NCBI RefSeq assembly: GCF_022808775.1
Contig: NZ_JAKZLA010000002.1
Span: forward strand, 372,001 to 436,000
From: Geothrix terrae
GTDB lineage: Bacteria; Acidobacteriota; Holophagae; Holophagales; Holophagaceae
DNA: 64,000 nucleotides
Direction: 5' to 3'
Below, in pieces: positions 24,332 through 33,757 of this stretch; position 1 is the stretch's first letter; every line of letters starts with the position of its first letter. The notes beneath the pieces are model-generated. The model was not told the DNA's origin and did no database searches. It saw only the letters and a list, made by a program, of their open reading frames with translations. A program made the position numbers and the translations under genes.

Positions 24332-25249
24332 ATGCCGGGCCGCCCTGACATTCCCGTCTCCTTCCGGGGCCTGTACGACAGCCCCCTCGTCAGGGTCCGG
24401 GAATACCGCTGCCGTGCCTGCTGTGGCGGCCCCGGGCCAGAAGAGGCGTCCGACGCCAACACGCTCATTCTCATGCGGCATGGCGCCTTCTGCCGGCATT
24501 TCGGCCGGAGCCACGCCACCGCGGACGTCAACCAGGCGGTCTTCTTCTCGAAGGGATCCACGTACCGGGTGAGCCACCCGATGGACGGCGGGGACAGGGG
24601 TACGGTGTTCGCCGTCGCACCGCGGGTCCTCCATGACATCATCCGGGAGCTGGATCCCACCGTGGATGATCGGCCGGAACAGCCCTTCCCCTTCGTGGCC
24701 GGCCCCTGCGAATCGACGGTCTTCTGGAGACACCGGGAGCTGGTGCAGCGTCTGGAAGCGGGAATCGAGGCTCTGGAACCCTTCTGGGTGGATGTGACCG
24801 CCCTTCAGATCGTGGCCGACACCCTCGAGGCGGCCTTCGCCCAGCAGGGCCATCCCCGTCGCAGTCGCCGGGAAGGCACGGAAGCCGACCACGTGAACCT
24901 CGCCGAAGCGGCCAAGAGCCATCTTGCGGCTCGGCTGGGGGAGCGCCTCACCCTCGACGAGGTGGCCCAAGCCGTCCACGCCTCGCCCTTCCACTTCGCC
25001 CGCGTGTTCCAGCAGCGCACAGGGATTTCCATCCATCGCTACCTCACCCTGCTGCGGCTGAGGGCCTCGTTGGAGCGCCTGGCGGGCGGCGAGGAGGACC
25101 TGACCGCCCTGGCCCTGGACCTCGGCTTCTCCAGCCACAGTCACTTCGCGGACGCCTTCCGGAAGGAATTCGGCCGCTCGCCCTCGGAGGTGCGCAGGAA
25201 CGCCAGCCTCCGGACGCTGCATCAAATGAGCAAGAATCTGGAAGTTTGA
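24332..25249 (+). CDS. AraC-family transcriptional regulator
   Basis: 305 residues. The N-terminal part looks like a cupin-type sensing domain (about 10-110). The C-terminal 100 residues hold two helix-turn-helix motifs of the AraC/XylS type: LTLDEVAQAVHASPFHFARVFQQ and LDLGFSSHSHFADAFRKEFG (recognition helices at SPFHFARVFQ and SHSHFADAFR). The effector is unknown. A cysteine pair in the sensing part (RCRACCGG) could respond to metal or thiol stress. The downstream gene encodes a tiny cysteine-rich protein, which is a plausible target. Confidence 0.87.
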   Translation: MPGRPDIPVSFRGLYDSPLVRVREYRCRACCGGPGPEEASDANTLILMRHGAFCRHFGRSHATADVNQAVFFSKGSTYRVSHPMDGGDRGTVFAVAPRVLHDIIRELDPTVDDRPEQPFPFVAGPCESTVFWRHRELVQRLEAGIEALEPFWVDVTALQIVADTLEAAFAQQGHPRRSRREGTEADHVNLAEAAKSHLAARLGERLTLDEVAQAVHASPFHFARVFQQRTGISIHRYLTLLRLRASLERLAGGEEDLTALALDLGFSSHSHFADAFRKEFGRSPSEVRRNASLRTLHQMSKNLEV

Positions 25250-25337
25250 GAATCCCCCCCTTCCTACCTTTGTTCTCACAGGGTTCGAGCCCGGCGGCCA
25301 TGGTGGTCCCACGTCGAACCCTCAAGAGGAGAAGGTG

Positions 25338-25499
25338 ATGAGCATCGAAAAGTGCCCCGTGTGCGACTGGGACATGAAGGACGGCGGGATCAAGGTGCGC
25401 GTGGCAGGCAGGGAACTCACGGTCTGCTGCGACGAATGCGCCGCCAAGGTCAAGGCGAACCCCAGCGCCTACGCCGCCATGACCATTAGGCACCCCTGA
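25338..25499 (+). CDS. Small TRASH/YHS-like metal-binding protein
   Basis: 53 residues: MSIEKCPVCDWDMKDGG, then GRELTVCCDECAAKVKANP and the terminal Ala-rich piece. The CPxC, CCxxC and NPxxY-like order follows TRASH/YHS-type metal-binding knuckles found in copper and heavy-metal handling proteins. GAGGAG lies upstream of the ATG. It is between an AraC regulator and a SnoaL-like gene, and a GC hairpin after its stop ends the unit. Confidence 0.75.
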   Translation: MSIEKCPVCDWDMKDGGIKVRVAGRELTVCCDECAAKVKANPSAYAAMTIRHP

Positions 25500-25505
25500 A
25501 CGCCA

Positions 25506-25540
25506 GGGCCCGAATCCAGGTGGATCGGGCCCTCTCTCTC
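25506..25540 (+). terminator. GC hairpin with pyrimidine tail after the small metal-binding gene
   Basis: GGGCCCGA (25506-25513) pairs with TCGGGCCC (25525-25532), followed by TCTCTCTC. It looks like an intrinsic terminator with a weak U-tract. Confidence 0.55.
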
Positions 25541-25554
25541 CCATGGGGAAACGC

Positions 25555-25953
25555 ATGACCTCAGCCCACGAACAGACCATCCGCCGCGTCTACGCGGCCT
25601 TCAACCGATGGGACATCCCGACCATCCTGGATAGCTTTGCGCCCGACATTGAGTGGGTGGCCGCAGACCACTCCCCCTTGGCCGGGCACAGCCCCTACCG
25701 GGGCCTGGAGGCAGTCCGGGATGGCGTCTTCACCCCCATCGGCGCCCACTTTGAAGTGACCATCCGCGTCGATGAACTCCTGGAGGCAGGCGATCGGATC
25801 GTCATGCTCGGGTACTACGAAGGCAGCCCCAAAGCCACCGGCAGGCGGTTCCGCGCCCAGGTGGCCCACGTCTGGACCCTGGCCCAGGGCAAGGTCCGCC
25901 GCTTCCAGCAGTACACGGACACCTTCCAGCTGGCGGAAGCGCTCCAGCCCTGA
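25555..25953 (+). CDS. SnoaL-like / NTF2-fold protein
   Basis: 132 residues from the ATG at 25555, which has GGGGA five bases upstream; 25543 is an alternative adding four residues. The sequence RRVYAAFNRWDIPTILDSFA, DIEWVAADHSP, YRGLEAVRDGVF and the C-terminal HVWTLAQGKVRRFQQYTDT (key part VRRFQQYTDT) is the typical SnoaL-like cone fold. Members act as isomerases, hydrolases or ligand carriers, and the substrate cannot be deduced. It is convergent with lon, five bases apart. Confidence 0.82.
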   Translation: MTSAHEQTIRRVYAAFNRWDIPTILDSFAPDIEWVAADHSPLAGHSPYRGLEAVRDGVFTPIGAHFEVTIRVDELLEAGDRIVMLGYYEGSPKATGRRFRAQVAHVWTLAQGKVRRFQQYTDTFQLAEALQP

Positions 25954-25957
25954 ATCC

Positions 25958-28360
25958 TCAGCCGCAGGGACCCTCTTCCAGGACCGCGCCGAGCGCCTCG
26001 TACACCTGGTCGATCCAGATGATCTGCAGCCGCTCCCGGGCCAAGGGGGGGATGTCCTCCAGCTCCTTCCGGTTGCGGGAGGGCAGCATGACGCGGGTGA
26101 TCCCGGAGCGCAGGGCCGCCAGCACCTTCTCCTTGATGCCGCCCACGGGCAGGACGAGCCCCCGCAGGGAGATCTCTCCGGTCATGGCCGTATCGCTCCG
26201 GACGGAGCGTCCGGTGAACAGGGAGACCAGCGCGACGAACATGGCGATGCCGGCGCTGGGCCCATCCTTCGGCGTCGCCCCGGCTGGCACGTGGATGTGG
26301 ACGTCCAGCCGCTCGAAGTCCTCACCCGCCAGACCAAGCTCGCCCAGGTGCCCCTTCAGGAGGGACAGGGCGGCCTGGGCGCTCTCCTTCATCACGTCGC
26401 CCAGCTGGCCGGTCAGGAGGAGCTTGCCGCTGCCTGGCATCCGGGCCGCCTCGATGAACAGGATGTCGCCGCCCACGGGAGTCCAGGCAAGCCCCGTGGC
26501 CACGCCTGGCTTCCCTGAGCCCATGGCGCTCTCCGACTCGAATCGGGGCGGACCGAGGATCTCGCCCAGATCCTCCGGCTTCACCCGGACGGCCGCCACG
26601 GCCCCCTCGGCGACGCCCATGGCCACGTGGCGGAGCACGGATCCGATCTCCCGCTCCAGGTTGCGCACGCCGGCCTCCCGCGTGTAGTCCCGGACGATGG
26701 CGGTGAGGGCTCCCTCGCCGAAGGCGCATTGCTCCGCCGCGAGCCCGTGGACCGCCAGCTGCCGCCCCACCAGGTAGCGACGGGCGATCTCGAGCTTCTC
26801 CTCCTCGGTGTAGCCGGGGAGCTGGATCACCTCCATGCGGTCCCGGAGGGGGCCCGGAATGGTGTCCAGCACATTGGCCGTGCCGATGAACATCACGTGC
26901 GACAGGTCGAAGGGGAGGCCGAGGTAGTTGTCGCGGAACGTGGCGTTCTGCTCCGGATCCAGGGCCTCCAGGAGGGCCGAGGCCGGATCTCCATGGAACC
27001 CCCCGGCGCCCAGCTTGTCCATCTCGTCCAGCATGAACACCGGGTTGCGCGTGCCCGCGCCATGGATGCCCTGGATGATGGTGCCAGGCAGGGCGCCGAT
27101 GTAGGTGCGCCGGTGGCCCCGGATCTCCGCCTCATCGTGGACGCCGCCTAGGCTCGCATGCACGAACTTCCGCCCGGTGGCATGCGCGATGCTCTGCCCG
27201 AGCGAGGTCTTTCCCACCCCAGGCGGACCGACGAAACAGAGGATGGGGCTTTTGCCGCCGGGGTTGAGCTTGCGGACCGCCAGGTACTCGAGCATGCGCT
27301 TCTTGATCTTCTCCAGGCCGTAGTGGTCCGCGTCCAGGATCTTCCGCGCCTCGGCGATATCAATGCCGGCCTCGCTTTCACGGGACCAGGGCAGCTCGGT
27401 CAGCCAGTCCAGATAGGTGCGGATCATGGAATATTCGGCGGCCGAATCCGGCATGCGCTGCAGGCGCTTCAGCTCCTTGCGGGCCTGCTTCTCGACGTCC
27501 TCCGGCATCTTCGCGTCGGCGATCGCCTTCGCGACCGCGTCCAGCTCCGCCGCCGTCTCGTCCGTGTCACCGAGCTCCTTCTGGATCTGTTTCAGCTGCT
27601 CGCGCAGGAGGAACTCCCGCTGCTGGGCGTTCATGGCCTCCCGCGTCTGCTCGGTGATCTTGCGGGACATGTGGATCACTTCCAGGGCATGGGCCATGCG
27701 CGCCAGCACTTTGTCCATCCGCTCCCGCACATCGAAGGTCTCGAGGATGTCCTGCTTGTCCTGGGCCTTGATGTCCATCAGCCCGGCCACCAGGTCGGCG
27801 GCGGGCCCGGGCGAGCTGAGCTGCTGGATGGCGTTGATCAGCTCCAGGGGAGGCATGGGAAGGGCTTCGGCGTATTCCTGAACCTGCTGGCGCAGCGTGA
27901 CGACCCGGGCTTCCAGGGCGCTGGACAGGGTCTCGTCTTCGCGGACCCGGGCGATGCGGGCGACCAGGAAGGGCCAGCCTTCGAGGAATTCAAGCACCCG
28001 GAAGCGCTGTTCGCCGTGGCAGATGAGGTGGTGGGAGCCATCCGGCGTCGTGATGAATCGGAGGATGTGGGCCAGGGTTCCCACCCGGTAGAGGTCTTCC
28101 GGACCCGGCTCATCCTCGGCCGGATCCCGCTGCAGCAGGAGCCCCAGCGCGCGTTCCGCCTTGATGGCCTCCTGCGCCGCGATGACGGATGGCTGTCCCT
28201 GGCCGATGGTCACCACCGTCACCATGCCAGGGAAGAGGTCAAGTTTTCGCACGGTGATGATGGCCGTGGCGTCCTTTGGAAGGTCGGGGCCCGACCGGGG
28301 CTCCGGCTCTGCCTCTCCTGCGGGTTCGCGGTCGGTCCGCGATCCATGGTTCCTGTTCAT
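25958..28360 (-). CDS. lon: ATP-dependent Lon protease
   Basis: 800 residues. The N-terminal LON substrate domain (about 30-225) is followed by a coiled-coil (REFLLREQLKQIQKELG). The AAA+ module has Walker A GPPGVGKTS and Walker B VFMLDEMDKL. The protease domain has the catalytic serine in TPKDGPSAG and the lysine in VGGIKEKVLAA. It degrades misfolded and regulatory proteins in the cytosol. Its start overlaps the stop of the hsp20 gene (ATGA), so the chaperone and protease are coupled in one operon, which makes sense for a heat-stress unit. Confidence 0.95.
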   Translation of the reverse strand: MNRNHGSRTDREPAGEAEPEPRSGPDLPKDATAIITVRKLDLFPGMVTVVTIGQGQPSVIAAQEAIKAERALGLLLQRDPAEDEPGPEDLYRVGTLAHILRFITTPDGSHHLICHGEQRFRVLEFLEGWPFLVARIARVREDETLSSALEARVVTLRQQVQEYAEALPMPPLELINAIQQLSSPGPAADLVAGLMDIKAQDKQDILETFDVRERMDKVLARMAHALEVIHMSRKITEQTREAMNAQQREFLLREQLKQIQKELGDTDETAAELDAVAKAIADAKMPEDVEKQARKELKRLQRMPDSAAEYSMIRTYLDWLTELPWSRESEAGIDIAEARKILDADHYGLEKIKKRMLEYLAVRKLNPGGKSPILCFVGPPGVGKTSLGQSIAHATGRKFVHASLGGVHDEAEIRGHRRTYIGALPGTIIQGIHGAGTRNPVFMLDEMDKLGAGGFHGDPASALLEALDPEQNATFRDNYLGLPFDLSHVMFIGTANVLDTIPGPLRDRMEVIQLPGYTEEEKLEIARRYLVGRQLAVHGLAAEQCAFGEGALTAIVRDYTREAGVRNLEREIGSVLRHVAMGVAEGAVAAVRVKPEDLGEILGPPRFESESAMGSGKPGVATGLAWTPVGGDILFIEAARMPGSGKLLLTGQLGDVMKESAQAALSLLKGHLGELGLAGEDFERLDVHIHVPAGATPKDGPSAGIAMFVALVSLFTGRSVRSDTAMTGEISLRGLVLPVGGIKEKVLAALRSGITRVMLPSRNRKELEDIPPLARERLQIIWIDQVYEALGAVLEEGPCG

Positions 28361-28770
28361 GGGCCTTCAACCTTCCGGAACGTGAGGAGCAGGCAGCCGT
28401 CGCACCATTCATTCCGGACGATCTCGAGCCCCGGGGGCAGGCCCTCAATCCGGCGCTCGAAGTGGCCATGGGGAATTTCCATGCGGTGGATGGCACCGAC
28501 GCGCTCCTTCCAGGGAACGGGAAGATCTCCGCTGATCACCAGGTCTGTCCCTTCCCAGAGCACCTTCAGGCGGTCGACGGACCTGCCGGGCAGCGCCACC
28601 ACGATGCGCAGGGCCCCACCGGATTCGAAGATGTCCACCGGCGGTTCCCAGGCCGGGTGCGGCGAAGTGGACCGGCCCACGTGGAAGAACTGCTTCTGCA
28701 GGCGCTCGGCCTCGTTCAGCACCTCGAGGGCGCGGGTCCACATCCAGATTCGGGGATCGCCGGGTTTCAT
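28357..28770 (-). CDS. Small heat-shock protein (Hsp20 family)
   Basis: 137 residues with an alpha-crystallin domain from about residue 42: WEPPVDIFESGGALRIVVALPG, DLVISGDLPVPWKE, RMEIPHGHFERRIEGLP and a terminal strand. The HRMEIPHGHFER segment matches the conserved L-P loop of Hsp20. The N-terminal arm is short and there is no C-terminal IXI motif, so oligomers may be small. It overlaps lon by four bases and is the first gene of that operon. On the minus strand upstream there is a CTTGAA resembling a heat-shock -35, but no matching -10 was found. Confidence 0.85.
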   Translation of the reverse strand: MKPGDPRIWMWTRALEVLNEAERLQKQFFHVGRSTSPHPAWEPPVDIFESGGALRIVVALPGRSVDRLKVLWEGTDLVISGDLPVPWKERVGAIHRMEIPHGHFERRIEGLPPGLEIVRNEWCDGCLLLTFRKVEGP

Positions 28771-28883
28771 GGTGGGAGCACCGGGGTAAACCTTCAGGGC
28801 CGCCCTCCGCCCGACCCCACTTCAAGCATGGTGATCCATCCCCCCTCCGCAAGGTTGGGCTACGCTGGAAGGCTGGAGTTTCG

Positions 28884-30185
28884 ATGGACCGACTGGTGAT
28901 CCAAGGTGGACAGGCCCTGCGGGGGCGCATCCGGGTGTCGGGGGCGAAGAACGCCGCCTTGCCCTGCCTGGCGGCGGCCCTGCTGACGCCGGATGCCGTC
29001 GTACTGTCCAATCTGCCCGCGGTGGCGGACATCCGCACCATGGTGAAGGTGCTCCAGGCCCTGGGCACGGACGCCGTCCTGGAGCCCGAGGGCGAGGGCT
29101 TCGAGCTGACCGCCAAGCTGGCCTGCGCGGGCAGCGAGGATCCCAAGGCCCCCTACGAGCTGGTGAAGACCATGCGGGCCTCCATCCTGGTGCTGGGGCC
29201 CCTCCTCGCCCGCTTCGGCAAGGCCACCGTGAGCCTGCCCGGCGGCTGCGCCATCGGGGCCCGCCCCGTGAACCTGCACCTGGAGGCCCTGGAGCGCATG
29301 GGCGCCGTGATCGAGATCAGCCACGGCTACATCCACGCCTCGGTGAAGGGCCGCCTCAAGGCCATCGACCACGCCTTCGCGAAGGTGAGCGTGGGCGCCA
29401 CGGAGAACATCCTCATGGCCGCCGCCCTGGCCGAGGGCACGACGGTCCTGCGCAACGCGGCCCAGGAGCCCGAGATCGGCGACCTGGCCCAGCTGCTGGT
29501 CAAGATGGGCGCGGCCATCGAGGGCATCGGCACGGGCACCCTCACCATCACCGGGGTCGGGCGCCTCCACGGCTGCGAGCACACCGTCATCCCCGACCGC
29601 ATTGAGGCCGGCACCTACCTGTGCGCCGTGGCCGCCGCCTGCGGTGACGTCGTGCTGGACCGCTGCGAGCCCGAGCACCTGCGGGCCCTGCTGGACCTGC
29701 TAGAGCGCTCCGGCTGCGTCATCACGGAGCGCGAGGGCCAGGATGGCCGCCAGCTCCGCATCCAGCGCGAGTGCGGCCAGAAGCTGCGCTCCAAGGACGT
29801 CACCACCCTGCCCTACCCCGGCTTTCCCACGGACCTGCAGGCCCAGGTGATGGCCGTCATGACCCAGGCCTGCGGCATCAGCGTCATCAACGAGGGCATC
29901 TTCGAGAACCGCTTTCAGCACGCCATGGAGCTGGAGCGCCTGGGCGCCAACCTGCGCACGGACGGCCACACGGCCATCGTGGCCGGCCCCGCGGAGCTGA
30001 CGGGCTGCACGGTCATGGCCACGGACCTCCGGGCCAGCGCCGCCCTGGTCATCGCCGGCCTCGTGGCCACGGGCGAGACCATCGTGGATCGCATCTACCA
30101 CCTGGATCGCGGCTACGCCGGCCTGGAGAAGAAGCTCCAGGGCGTGGGCGCCCGCATCGAGCGCGTGGGCGGCGGCCGGGTCTAG
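28884..30185 (+). CDS. murA: UDP-N-acetylglucosamine 1-carboxyvinyltransferase
   Basis: 433 residues. [17 protein letters not shown] with the conserved Lys-Asn is near the start, the catalytic cysteine lies in [16 protein letters not shown], and [12 protein letters not shown] and [16 protein letters not shown] are present in the second half. It transfers enolpyruvate from PEP to UDP-GlcNAc, the first committed step of peptidoglycan synthesis. The cysteine form is expected to be fosfomycin-sensitive. It stands divergent from hsp20-lon, with 113 bases between, and is followed after 29 bases by a WYL regulator. Confidence 0.95.
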   Translation: MDRLVIQGGQALRGRIRVSGAKNAALPCLAAALLTPDAVVLSNLPAVADIRTMVKVLQALGTDAVLEPEGEGFELTAKLACAGSEDPKAPYELVKTMRASILVLGPLLARFGKATVSLPGGCAIGARPVNLHLEALERMGAVIEISHGYIHASVKGRLKAIDHAFAKVSVGATENILMAAALAEGTTVLRNAAQEPEIGDLAQLLVKMGAAIEGIGTGTLTITGVGRLHGCEHTVIPDRIEAGTYLCAVAAACGDVVLDRCEPEHLRALLDLLERSGCVITEREGQDGRQLRIQRECGQKLRSKDVTTLPYPGFPTDLQAQVMAVMTQACGISVINEGIFENRFQHAMELERLGANLRTDGHTAIVAGPAELTGCTVMATDLRASAALVIAGLVATGETIVDRIYHLDRGYAGLEKKLQGVGARIERVGGGRV

Positions 30186-30214
30186 GCCGATCCGGACGGA
30201 CGCCTCAGATCCTC

Positions 30215-30904
30215 ATGCGCCGCGCCGACCGCCTGTTCCAGATCGTCCAGCTGCTCCGTCGAGACCGCATCAGTACCGCGGCGAAGCTGGCCCGGGAGCT
30301 CGGCGTCAGCGAGCGGACCCTCTACCGCGACATCGCCGACCTCATGGCCTCTGGCGTGCCCATCGAGAGCGAGGCCGGGGTCGGCTACAGCCTGCCGCGC
30401 CACTTCGACCTGCCGCCCTTCATGTTCAATGCGGAGGAGGCCGAGGCTCTGCTCCTGGGGGCGCGCGTCGCAGCGGCCTGGGGTGATCCCTCGCTCCGGA
30501 CGGCGGCGGAGAGCCTGCTCCGGAAGGTGGAGGCCGTCCTGCCTCCGGGCCGGCGGACGGCCCTTTCGGATCTCCCCTTCCTGGTCCCCGACTTCCACGT
30601 GCCGCCCGAGACCGCCCGCTTCCTCGGGGACCTCCGCCAGGGCCTCCGCGAGCAGCGCCGGGTCCGGATCACCTACGCCCGGGCGGACGGGACAGGCTCG
30701 GTGCGGGTGGTTCAGCCCCTGGGCGTGATCTTCTGGGGGTACCGCTGGCACCTGGCGGCCTGGTGCGAGCTTCGCGAAGCGCTGCGGACCTTCCGGGTGG
30801 ACCGGATCCAGGCCAGCGAGCTGCTGGAGCCCTTCGTGGCGGTCGCCGGCCGGGGCCTGGAGGATTACCTGGGAAAAATGAAGACAGAAAAGAACAATCT
30901 CTGA
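30215..30904 (+). CDS. YafY-type WYL-domain transcriptional regulator
   Basis: 229 residues. An N-terminal winged helix (RRADRLFQIVQLLRRDRIST, then ARELGVSERTLYRDIADLM) is followed by a WYL domain (VRITYARADG, RVVQPLGVIFWGYRWHLAAW). It is most likely a DNA-binding regulator responding to a small ligand or nucleic acid. The ATG at 30215 was chosen because upstream codons overlap murA in another frame. A DinB-family gene follows 66 bases later, and YafY with DinB is a frequent bacterial pair. Confidence 0.87.
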   Translation: MRRADRLFQIVQLLRRDRISTAAKLARELGVSERTLYRDIADLMASGVPIESEAGVGYSLPRHFDLPPFMFNAEEAEALLLGARVAAAWGDPSLRTAAESLLRKVEAVLPPGRRTALSDLPFLVPDFHVPPETARFLGDLRQGLREQRRVRITYARADGTGSVRVVQPLGVIFWGYRWHLAAWCELREALRTFRVDRIQASELLEPFVAVAGRGLEDYLGKMKTEKNNL

Positions 30905-30970
30905 ACACTCCTGCCACCAGGCTGTCAGGAGCCGGCGTCATGATGGTCCTCCACCACCCAAGGAGCCCCC

Positions 30971-31474
30971 ATGGCCCTCGCCCAAGCCCTCCTCCCCGAG
31001 TTCGAACACGAAACGGCCACCCTGCGCCGCGTGATCGAGCGCATCCCCACCGGCCGCCTGGACTACCGGCCCCACGCCAAGTCCTTCACCCTCGGCGACC
31101 TGGCCAACCACCTGGTGACCATTCCCGGCTGGACCGTGAGCACGATGACCGAGACCGAGCTGGACTTCGGCCTGCCCGAGACCCAGGCCCGCCAGCCCAA
31201 GCCCAGCACCACCACCGAGGGCCTCCTCCGCACCCTGGACGCCCAGGTGGAGGCCGCCCTGGGGGCCCTGTCCAAGACCTCCGACGAGGCCTTCCACGTG
31301 ACCTGGACCCTCAAGAACAACGGCCAGATCCTGTTCGCCATGCCGCGCATCGCGGTCTACCGCGGCTTCGTCATGAACCACCTCATCCACCACCGGGCCC
31401 AGGTCGCGGTCTACCTCCGGATGCTGGATGTGCCGGTTCCGTCCATCTACGGCCCCAGCGCCGACGAGGGCTGA
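30971..31474 (+). CDS. DinB-family putative metal-dependent protein
   Basis: 167 residues forming a four-helix bundle. The metal-ligand histidines are visible in LGDLANHLVTIPGW and in MNHLIHHRAQVAVYLRML, the usual HxxH-H pattern of DinB/BstA proteins. The family includes thiol transferases and damage-inducible proteins, and the exact reaction is unknown. It is preceded by the WYL regulator and followed by a strong GC hairpin, so these two genes probably form a unit. Confidence 0.85.
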   Translation: MALAQALLPEFEHETATLRRVIERIPTGRLDYRPHAKSFTLGDLANHLVTIPGWTVSTMTETELDFGLPETQARQPKPSTTTEGLLRTLDAQVEAALGALSKTSDEAFHVTWTLKNNGQILFAMPRIAVYRGFVMNHLIHHRAQVAVYLRMLDVPVPSIYGPSADEG

Positions 31475-31489
31475 GCCGGGGGGATCGCA

Positions 31490-31523
31490 CCCTCCGGCGG
31501 GCCGCCCTGGCCCCGCCGGAGGG
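31490..31523 (+). terminator. GC hairpin after the DinB gene
   Basis: CCCTCCGGCGGG (31490-31501) pairs perfectly with CCCGCCGGAGGG (31512-31523) across a 10-base loop. No U-tract follows, only CTTCCCG, so it is a terminator-like stem or a Rho-assisted stop. It separates DinB from prs. Confidence 0.5.
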
Positions 31524-31594
31524 CTTCCCGTCCATCCCTGTGACGACCTCCACCCGGGCCCTCGGCTACACTTGGGATCGAGATCGGGGGATCC

Positions 31595-32542
31595 ATGTTC
31601 GGCGAGATGAAGGTGTTTTCCGGGAGCAGCCACCCGGAGTTGGCGAGGGGCATCGCCACACACATGGGCATGCCCCTGGGCAAGCTCAAGATCACCCGGT
31701 TCTCCAACGAGAACATCAAGGTGAAGATCGAGGAGAACGTCCGCGAATCGGACGTCTTCGTGATCCAGACCTCCTGCCCGCCCGTCAGCGACAACCTGCT
31801 GGAGCTGCTGATCCTCATCGACGCGCTGAAGTTCGCGTCCGCGGCCCGCATCACCGCCGTGCTGCCCTACTTCCCCTACGCCCGCAGCGACAAGAAGGAC
31901 GAGGCGCGCATCTCCATCACCGCCCGGCTGGTGGCCGACCTGCTGGAAACCGCCGGCGCCGACCGCGTGCTCACCATGACCCTGCACGCGCCGCAGATCC
32001 TGGGCTTCTTCCGCAAGCCCGCGGACCAGCTGCTGGCCACGCCCACGCTCACGAACTACTTCAAGACCAAGGACCTCGCCAACACCACGGTGGTGGCCAC
32101 GGACGCCGGGGCCGCCAAGTTCGCCGGCCACTTCGCCAAGCGGCTCTCCGTGCCCATGGCCATCATCGACAAGCGCCGCTTCGACGACTCCGAGAAGGCC
32201 CAGAGCGTGGCCCTCATCGGCGACGTGAAGGGCCGGGACGCCATCATCTACGATGACGAGATCGCCACCGGCGGCTCCATCAAGGAAGCGGCCCGCATCC
32301 TGCGCGAGTTCGGGGCCAGGACCGTCCGCGTGGGCGTCACCCATGGCGTGCTCTCGGGGAACGCGGTGGAGACCCTCAACTCCGCCAACCTGGATGAGCT
32401 GGTGATCACCGACAGCATCCCGGTTCCGCCGGATCGCGCCAAGGCCCTGCCCAACCTGCGCGTGCTCTCCACGGCCGCCCTCTTCGGGGACGCCATCCTC
32501 CGCATCCATGGAGGCCGCAGCATCAGCGAAATGATGGACTGA
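31595..32542 (+). CDS. prs: Ribose-phosphate pyrophosphokinase
   Basis: 315 residues. Recognisable motifs are FSGSSHPELARGIATHMG, RFSNENIKVKIEENVRESDVF (key NENIKVKIEENVR), LPYFPYARSDKKDEAR and the PRPP-binding loop DDEIATGGSIKEAA. It makes PRPP from ribose-5-phosphate and ATP for nucleotides, histidine and tryptophan. A second Met (MKVFSG) four codons in could be the start; the first has only weak GGAT upstream. The stop shares a base with the methyltransferase start (TGATG), so the two are coupled. Confidence 0.93.
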   Translation: MFGEMKVFSGSSHPELARGIATHMGMPLGKLKITRFSNENIKVKIEENVRESDVFVIQTSCPPVSDNLLELLILIDALKFASAARITAVLPYFPYARSDKKDEARISITARLVADLLETAGADRVLTMTLHAPQILGFFRKPADQLLATPTLTNYFKTKDLANTTVVATDAGAAKFAGHFAKRLSVPMAIIDKRRFDDSEKAQSVALIGDVKGRDAIIYDDEIATGGSIKEAARILREFGARTVRVGVTHGVLSGNAVETLNSANLDELVITDSIPVPPDRAKALPNLRVLSTAALFGDAILRIHGGRSISEMMD

Positions 32543-33705
32543 TGGCCGTCCGCCTCGGGCCCATCGACGGACCTCCGGGTCTCGACCTGCTTGGACCCGA
32601 GGGACCGGAGATCTCGTCCCTCCTGACGCGTCCCTTCCTGGCCCTGCACCGGGCCTCGGGGCTCTACACCGCGCGGACATGCCTGCACCTGCTCTTCGAT
32701 CTGGGCTGGGAGGCCCGGCTCCGGCAGGGCACGACCCTCGATGCGCTTTGCGAGGCCGGGCCTGCCCAGGCCCGCAAGCCCCTGGCCTGGATGCTGCCCT
32801 TTCTCGCCAGCGAGGGGATGCTCGCCCAGGAGCGTGACCGCTACGTCCTGTCCGGCGAACCCGATCTGGACCTGGCCGGCATCCGGGAGGCCGTGGAGGT
32901 CGAGGCGCCCGGGCACGCGGCCAATTTCGACCTCCTGGATGGGGTGCGTTCCCACATCCGGCCCTTCTTCACGGACGGGAAGGACGGTGATTCCCTGCTC
33001 TTCGGGCTGTCCCTCTTCCCCCTCTGGCTCGCCTACTTCCGCAACGAGAACCTCGTCTACTTCCCCAACAACCTGTTGACGCTCCTCGCCCTCCGGAAGG
33101 AGCTGCCGGAAGGCGCCCGGATCCTGGAGCTGGGCGGCGGCGTGGGTTCCTTCGCCCAGCTGGTGGCCGCCCGGGGCGCCGCCGAAGGCTGGCTTTCCCG
33201 GATGGCGGAGTACCGCTTCACCGACGTGGCGCCGACCTTCATCCACCGGGCCCGGCGGCGCCTTCCGGAGGCGGCTCCCGGGCTCCCCCTCTGCTTTCAG
33301 ACCCTCGACCTGAACCAGCCCCTGGGAGGTCAGGGCATCGAGCCGGAGAGCTTCGATGCCATCGTGGGGATCAATGTCCTGCACGTGGCCCAGGATCTCG
33401 AAGCCACCCTGCTCGACCTGCGGAGCCGGCTGAGGCCCGGCGGGCGGCTGGTGATCGGCGAGTGCCTGAAGCCCACCCTCGACACGCCCCTCTACTTGGA
33501 ATTCTTCTTCAGCTTCATCCGGAGCTTCACCGAGGTGAAGCTCGACCCGCGCTGGCGGCCCCGGCACGGCTTCCTCACGCCCGAAGCCTGGGACGACTGC
33601 CTGCGCCACGCGGGCTTCCGCGACGTCCGCCACATCCCTCCTCCTCGCCCGCTGATGGACCGCCATCCAGCCTTCAACGTCGGGGCCATGGCCGCCCTTG
33701 CCTGA
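32542..33705 (+). CDS. Class I SAM-dependent methyltransferase
   Basis: 387 residues. A N-terminal helical, winged-helix-like part of about 170 residues precedes the Rossmann core: ILELGGGVGSFAQLVAA (SAM loop I), YRFTDVAPTF, SFDAIVGINVLHVAQDLE (motif II/III) and LRPGGRLVIGECL. The N-terminal half resembles the dimerisation domains seen in O-methyltransferases and polyketide methyltransferases, so a small-molecule or lipid acceptor is likely, but none can be named. Its start overlaps prs by one base, an unusual partner. Confidence 0.8.
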   Translation: MAVRLGPIDGPPGLDLLGPEGPEISSLLTRPFLALHRASGLYTARTCLHLLFDLGWEARLRQGTTLDALCEAGPAQARKPLAWMLPFLASEGMLAQERDRYVLSGEPDLDLAGIREAVEVEAPGHAANFDLLDGVRSHIRPFFTDGKDGDSLLFGLSLFPLWLAYFRNENLVYFPNNLLTLLALRKELPEGARILELGGGVGSFAQLVAARGAAEGWLSRMAEYRFTDVAPTFIHRARRRLPEAAPGLPLCFQTLDLNQPLGGQGIEPESFDAIVGINVLHVAQDLEATLLDLRSRLRPGGRLVIGECLKPTLDTPLYLEFFFSFIRSFTEVKLDPRWRPRHGFLTPEAWDDCLRHAGFRDVRHIPPPRPLMDRHPAFNVGAMAALA

Positions 33706-33713
33706 AACGAGGA

Positions 33714-33733
33714 GCGGCGCCCGAGGGCGCCGC
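33714..33733. terminator. Bidirectional hairpin between convergent genes
   Basis: GCGGCGCC (33714-33721) pairs with GGCGCCGC (33726-33733) between the methyltransferase stop and the lipoprotein stop. It lacks a real U-tract on either side (TTCC on the plus strand). Confidence 0.45.
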
Positions 33734-33757
33734 TTCCTGGTCGAGCTGGGCAGGGGA

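Noticed and set aside
28771-28883. Heat-shock (sigma-32) promoter before hsp20-lon
   Set aside because: CTTGAA is present on the minus strand but no CCCCAT-like -10 lies at the proper distance.
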